A stretch of DNA of 64,000 nucleotides from Flavisericum labens (GTDB lineage: Bacteria; Bacteroidota; Bacteroidia; Flavobacteriales; Flavobacteriaceae): contig NZ_JBJJBQ010000001.1 in NCBI RefSeq assembly GCF_045446075.1, positions 186,001-250,000 on the forward strand, given 5' to 3'. Below, piece after piece: positions 61,142 to 64,000 of this stretch. The notes under the pieces were generated by a model. It made no database searches. It saw nothing but the letters and a program-made list of their open reading frames with translations, and was not told where the DNA came from. How positions within the stretch are numbered: position 1 is the first letter of the stretch; each line of letters begins with the position of its first letter. A program made the position numbers and the translations under genes.

Positions 61142-63208
61142 ATGAACAAACCAAAACGATATACCGTAACAACCGCATTACCCTATACTAATGGCCCCAT
61201 TCATATTGGGCATTTGGCGGGAGTTTACGTACCTGCCGATATTTATGTGCGTTACTTACGGTTAACAGGTAATGATGTAGCATTTATTGGTGGAAGTGAC
61301 GAACATGGCGTGCCTATTACCATAAAGGCAAAAACCGAAGGTGTATCGCCTCAGAATGTTGTCGATAAATATCATGCTATTATTAAAAAATCGTTTGAGG
61401 ATTTTGGTATTACATACGATAATTATTCGAGAACTACGGCGAAAGTTCATCATGAAACGGCTTCAGAGTTTTTTAAAACCCTTTACGATAAAGGTGAATT
61501 TATTGAAGAAACCACCGAGCAGTTGTACGACGAAAAGGCCAACCAGTTTTTGGCCGATCGTTTTGTGACAGGAACGTGCCCAAAATGTGGTAACGAAGAA
61601 GCTTATGGTGACCAATGTGAAAACTGCGGAACTAGTTTAAACGCTACCGATTTAATCAATCCAAAATCAGCCTTAACTGGAAACGTACCGACTTTAAAAG
61701 AAACAAAACACTGGTTTTTGCCTTTGGATAAATACGAAGATTTCTTAAAAGAATGGATTTTAGAAGGCCATAAAAAAGATTGGAAGCCTAATGTTTACGG
61801 CCAGGTAAAATCATGGATTGACGACGGATTGCGTCCACGAGCCGTAACCCGCGATTTAGATTGGGGCATTCCCGTGCCTGTTGAAGGTGGCGAGGGCAAA
61901 GTGTTGTACGTTTGGTTTGATGCTCCAATTGGTTACATCTCATCAACCAAAGAATGGGCGGAGCGCGAAGGCAAAGATTGGGAACCTTATTGGAAAGATA
62001 AAGACACCAAGTTGGTGCATTTTATCGGAAAAGACAATATCGTGTTTCACTGTATTATTTTCCCAACGATGCTAAAGGCTGAAGGTAGTTACATTTTACC
62101 CGATAACGTGCCAGCTAATGAGTTTTTAAACTTGGAAGGCAATAAACTTTCAACCTCAAAAAATTGGGCGGTTTGGTTGCCCGAATATTTAAAGGAATTT
62201 CCTGGCCAGCAAGATGTGTTGCGTTATGTGTTAACCGCTAATGCACCAGAAACAAAGGATAACGATTTTACTTGGAAAGATTTTCAAGCCAGAAATAACA
62301 ATGAGTTGGTGGCCATTTTCGGTAACTTTATAAATCGGGTGTTGGTTTTAACCAACAAATATTACAACGGTATTGTGCCAGAACCTTCGGAATTATCCCA
62401 AGTTGATGAAGAAACTTTAGCTGCGGTTAAAGCCTATCCTGATGTTATTGCCAGTTCTATTGAACGCTACCGTTTTAGGGAAGCCGGACAAGAATTGATG
62501 AATTTAGCCCGTTTGGGAAACAAATACCTGGCAGATGCCGAACCTTGGAAAGTGATAAAAACTGATGAGGTTCGCACACAAACTATCATGTACATAGCAC
62601 TTCAAATATCCAGTGCATTGGCCACTTTAAGCGAACCGTTTTTGCCTTTTACATCTAAAAAGCTAAAGTCAATCTTGAATGTCACATCGAGTGGGGTTGA
62701 GATGTCCTGGAACGACGTAAGCACCCAAGAAGTCTTACTTCTTGCAGGACACCAAATAGGAAAAGCAGAATTGCTATTCTCTAAAATTGAAGACGAAACC
62801 ATTCAAAAACAATTGGATAAATTAGAAGCTAGTAAAAAAGCTAACGAAGCAGCCAACAAAGTGGTTGAGCCACAAAAGGAAAGGATTACATTTGAAGATT
62901 TCACTAAACTAGATATTCGTGTAGGCACAATTCTAGAAGCCGAAAAAATGCCGAAAACAAAAAAGCTATTGGTGTTAAAAGTGGACACCGGTATTGATGT
63001 TAGAACTATCGTTTCTGGCATTGCAGAAAGTTTTACGGTCGAAGAGGTGGTGGGTAAAAAAGTCACCGTTTTAGTGAATTTGGCGCCAAGAAAACTGCGT
63101 GGTGTTGAAAGTGAAGGTATGATTTTAATGACCGAAAGCGCCGATGGTAAATTGGTTTTTGTTAATCCTGATGATACAAATGTATCTAATGGATTGCAGG
63201 TGAGTTAA
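61142..63208 (+). CDS. metG: Methionine--tRNA ligase
   Basis: 688 residues from the ATG at 61142 (MNKPKRYTVTTALPYTNGPI); the TTG one codon earlier is not needed. MetRS charges initiator and elongator tRNA-Met. The class I HIGH motif is GPIHIGHLAG (about 18-27), the zinc knuckle CPKCGNEEAYGDQCENCG is near 145-162, and the KMSKS variant is NKLSTSKNWAVW near 335. The C-terminal 110 residues are an EMAP/Trbp111-type tRNA-binding and dimer domain (FEDFTKLDIRVGTILEAEKM, LRGVESEGMILM). All parts are intact. Confidence 0.97.
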   Translation: MNKPKRYTVTTALPYTNGPIHIGHLAGVYVPADIYVRYLRLTGNDVAFIGGSDEHGVPITIKAKTEGVSPQNVVDKYHAIIKKSFEDFGITYDNYSRTTAKVHHETASEFFKTLYDKGEFIEETTEQLYDEKANQFLADRFVTGTCPKCGNEEAYGDQCENCGTSLNATDLINPKSALTGNVPTLKETKHWFLPLDKYEDFLKEWILEGHKKDWKPNVYGQVKSWIDDGLRPRAVTRDLDWGIPVPVEGGEGKVLYVWFDAPIGYISSTKEWAEREGKDWEPYWKDKDTKLVHFIGKDNIVFHCIIFPTMLKAEGSYILPDNVPANEFLNLEGNKLSTSKNWAVWLPEYLKEFPGQQDVLRYVLTANAPETKDNDFTWKDFQARNNNELVAIFGNFINRVLVLTNKYYNGIVPEPSELSQVDEETLAAVKAYPDVIASSIERYRFREAGQELMNLARLGNKYLADAEPWKVIKTDEVRTQTIMYIALQISSALATLSEPFLPFTSKKLKSILNVTSSGVEMSWNDVSTQEVLLLAGHQIGKAELLFSKIEDETIQKQLDKLEASKKANEAANKVVEPQKERITFEDFTKLDIRVGTILEAEKMPKTKKLLVLKVDTGIDVRTIVSGIAESFTVEEVVGKKVTVLVNLAPRKLRGVESEGMILMTESADGKLVFVNPDDTNVSNGLQVS

Positions 63209-63445
63209 ACATTATTTTTCCTTTTTTTCCGGGTAAAAAAACAAGGTTCTTTGTTAATTCCTTGTTAAATCCATTTTTACAAACATGCAAATATAATCAT
63301 GTGTAATATCTTGTTATTGAGTGTGTTAAAATGGTTTTGTCTATAAGATTTTATGGCTTTTGAGTTAATGTTTTGTTTGTCGCCACATCTTTTAATGCAG
63401 TCCAATTCGTATATTAGGGTAAGCATATTAATTAAAAACTAACAC

Positions 63446-63916
63446 ATGAAAAAGTTACTTTTATTATTTATTTCAATTAGTGTCTTGTCTTGCGGAACTT
63501 CAAAAACGGTTCGCGCATCCAAAAAGGTCATTAAGGGTAATTGGGTATTAAACAATATTAATTACAGTGAGGCGGGTACTTACAACGTTACCCTTTTAAA
63601 CGATGCTTCAAAAGCTTGTTTTGAAGGCAGCACATGGCAATTCGTGCCTAACAATAATACTGGGATTTACAGTATAAACGACAATAGTTGTTCTGATGGT
63701 GAACGTTACTTTGTTTTCACCATTGATGAGGTTAATGCGGAAACTGGACTTTACGATTTCTTGCTGAAACCTACTAACGAAAAATACAAATCAGAAACCA
63801 ACCAAGGGTTTAGATTGAGTTTAACAGCCTTATCCGATTCTATGATGCAGTGGCAACAAACCCTTTCTGTTCAAGGGCAACCGTTTACTATTACAATGAA
63901 TTTCATCAAGCAATAA
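63446..63916 (+). CDS. Lipocalin-like lipoprotein
   Basis: 156 residues. The signal MKKLLLLFISISVLSC gives Cys16 as lipidation site. The rest is a lipocalin-like beta-barrel: KGNWVLNNINYSEAG with the G-x-W strand, GSTWQFVPNNNTGIYSI, and GFRLSLTALSDSMMQWQQTL. It probably binds a hydrophobic ligand or acts in the outer membrane; the ligand is unknown. It is followed by a secreted protein gene after 19 bases, likely in the same transcript. Confidence 0.85.
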   Translation: MKKLLLLFISISVLSCGTSKTVRASKKVIKGNWVLNNINYSEAGTYNVTLLNDASKACFEGSTWQFVPNNNTGIYSINDNSCSDGERYFVFTIDEVNAETGLYDFLLKPTNEKYKSETNQGFRLSLTALSDSMMQWQQTLSVQGQPFTITMNFIKQ

Positions 63917-63935
63917 AAAAATAAAATTTAAACAT

Positions 63936-64000
63936 ATGAAAACATATATAAAGAAAACATCAATTGTAGTATTAGCAACTGTGCTGGCCATTAGTTTCAC
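63936..64000 (+). CDS. Start of a secreted protein, cut by the window end
   Basis: ATG at 63936 opens MKTYIKKTSIVVLATVLAIS, a classical signal peptide; the frame is still open at base 64000. The position after a lipocalin-like lipoprotein recalls OmpA-family genes in Flavobacteriia, but only 21 residues are visible, so I make no functional claim. Confidence 0.6.
   Translation, partial: MKTYIKKTSIVVLATVLAISF

Overview
The window is a stretch of ordinary chromosome from a member of the Bacteroidota, almost certainly a (probably marine) Flavobacteriaceae. The signs are the gliding-motility lipoprotein gene gldH, an HU-CCDC81/SPOR protein, DUF4292, DUF4421 and DUF6252 proteins, the AT-rich coding sequence, and promoters of the Bacteroidota type (TAnnTTTG -7 element) in front of many genes. 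I found no rRNA, tRNA, CRISPR array, prophage or intact insertion sequence. Genus assignment is not possible from the sequence alone.

Layout. 1-2.9 kb: end of a TPR protein, a DUF4292 lipoprotein and an EnvC-like degenerate LytM protein in one overlapping operon. 2.9-8 kb: housekeeping genes (hotdog thioesterase, HU/SPOR protein, dprA, trpS, a PlsC-type acyltransferase) separated by short dispersed palindromic repeats. 8.1-10.7 kb: a leftward operon of a small lipoprotein, an ECF-type sigma factor and a membrane-anchored protein with a C-terminal beta-barrel. recA follows. 11.9-14.7 kb: a putative small transcript with an ECF-like promoter, then trhO-trhP-ferredoxin, which unites the oxygen-dependent and oxygen-independent routes of tRNA U34 hydroxylation. 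14.9-19.5 kb: ricT-gldH-pbp1A and a DUF1801 gene. 19.5-29.9 kb: acetoacetyl-CoA synthetase, a fused double-ATPase peptide ABC protein, a PolB-like exonuclease, a serine hydrolase, a TetR/cupin divergent pair with a visible operator, an alkyltransferase, a CNNM/CBS protein and a DM13 lipoprotein with an outer-membrane partner.

29.9-46.7 kb is dominated by heme synthesis. A long leftward run reads hemA-hemCD(fused)-hemE-EI24-GNAT-hemF-DUF4421-hemB. To its right, beyond an AraC regulator, a 57-residue ORF, a ThuA lipoprotein and a giant TraB/GumN-type protein, the rightward run hemH-MATE-hemJ completes the last two steps. Only hemL (glutamate-1-semialdehyde aminotransferase) is not here.

46.7-64 kb: a sensor kinase, a crotonase, a DUF6252 lipoprotein next to a cassette-like repeat, a PA0069-type radical SAM enzyme, then a small secreted-protein family (two intact paralogs plus an internally deleted third copy, all with the same upstream element) ending at a divergent AraC regulator. 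The rest is an HD hydrolase, a plsC-desaturase lipid pair, a bacilliredoxin, a DnaJ/TerB protein with an overlapping convergent 58-residue membrane protein, DUF1569, an LD-carboxypeptidase, metG, a lipocalin-like lipoprotein and the first codons of a secreted protein.

The most interesting signals are the pair of identical ECF-like promoters (one in front of the sigma operon, one in front of a terminator-ended transcript of about 100 nt) and the three-copy promoter/terminator family beside the AraC gene.
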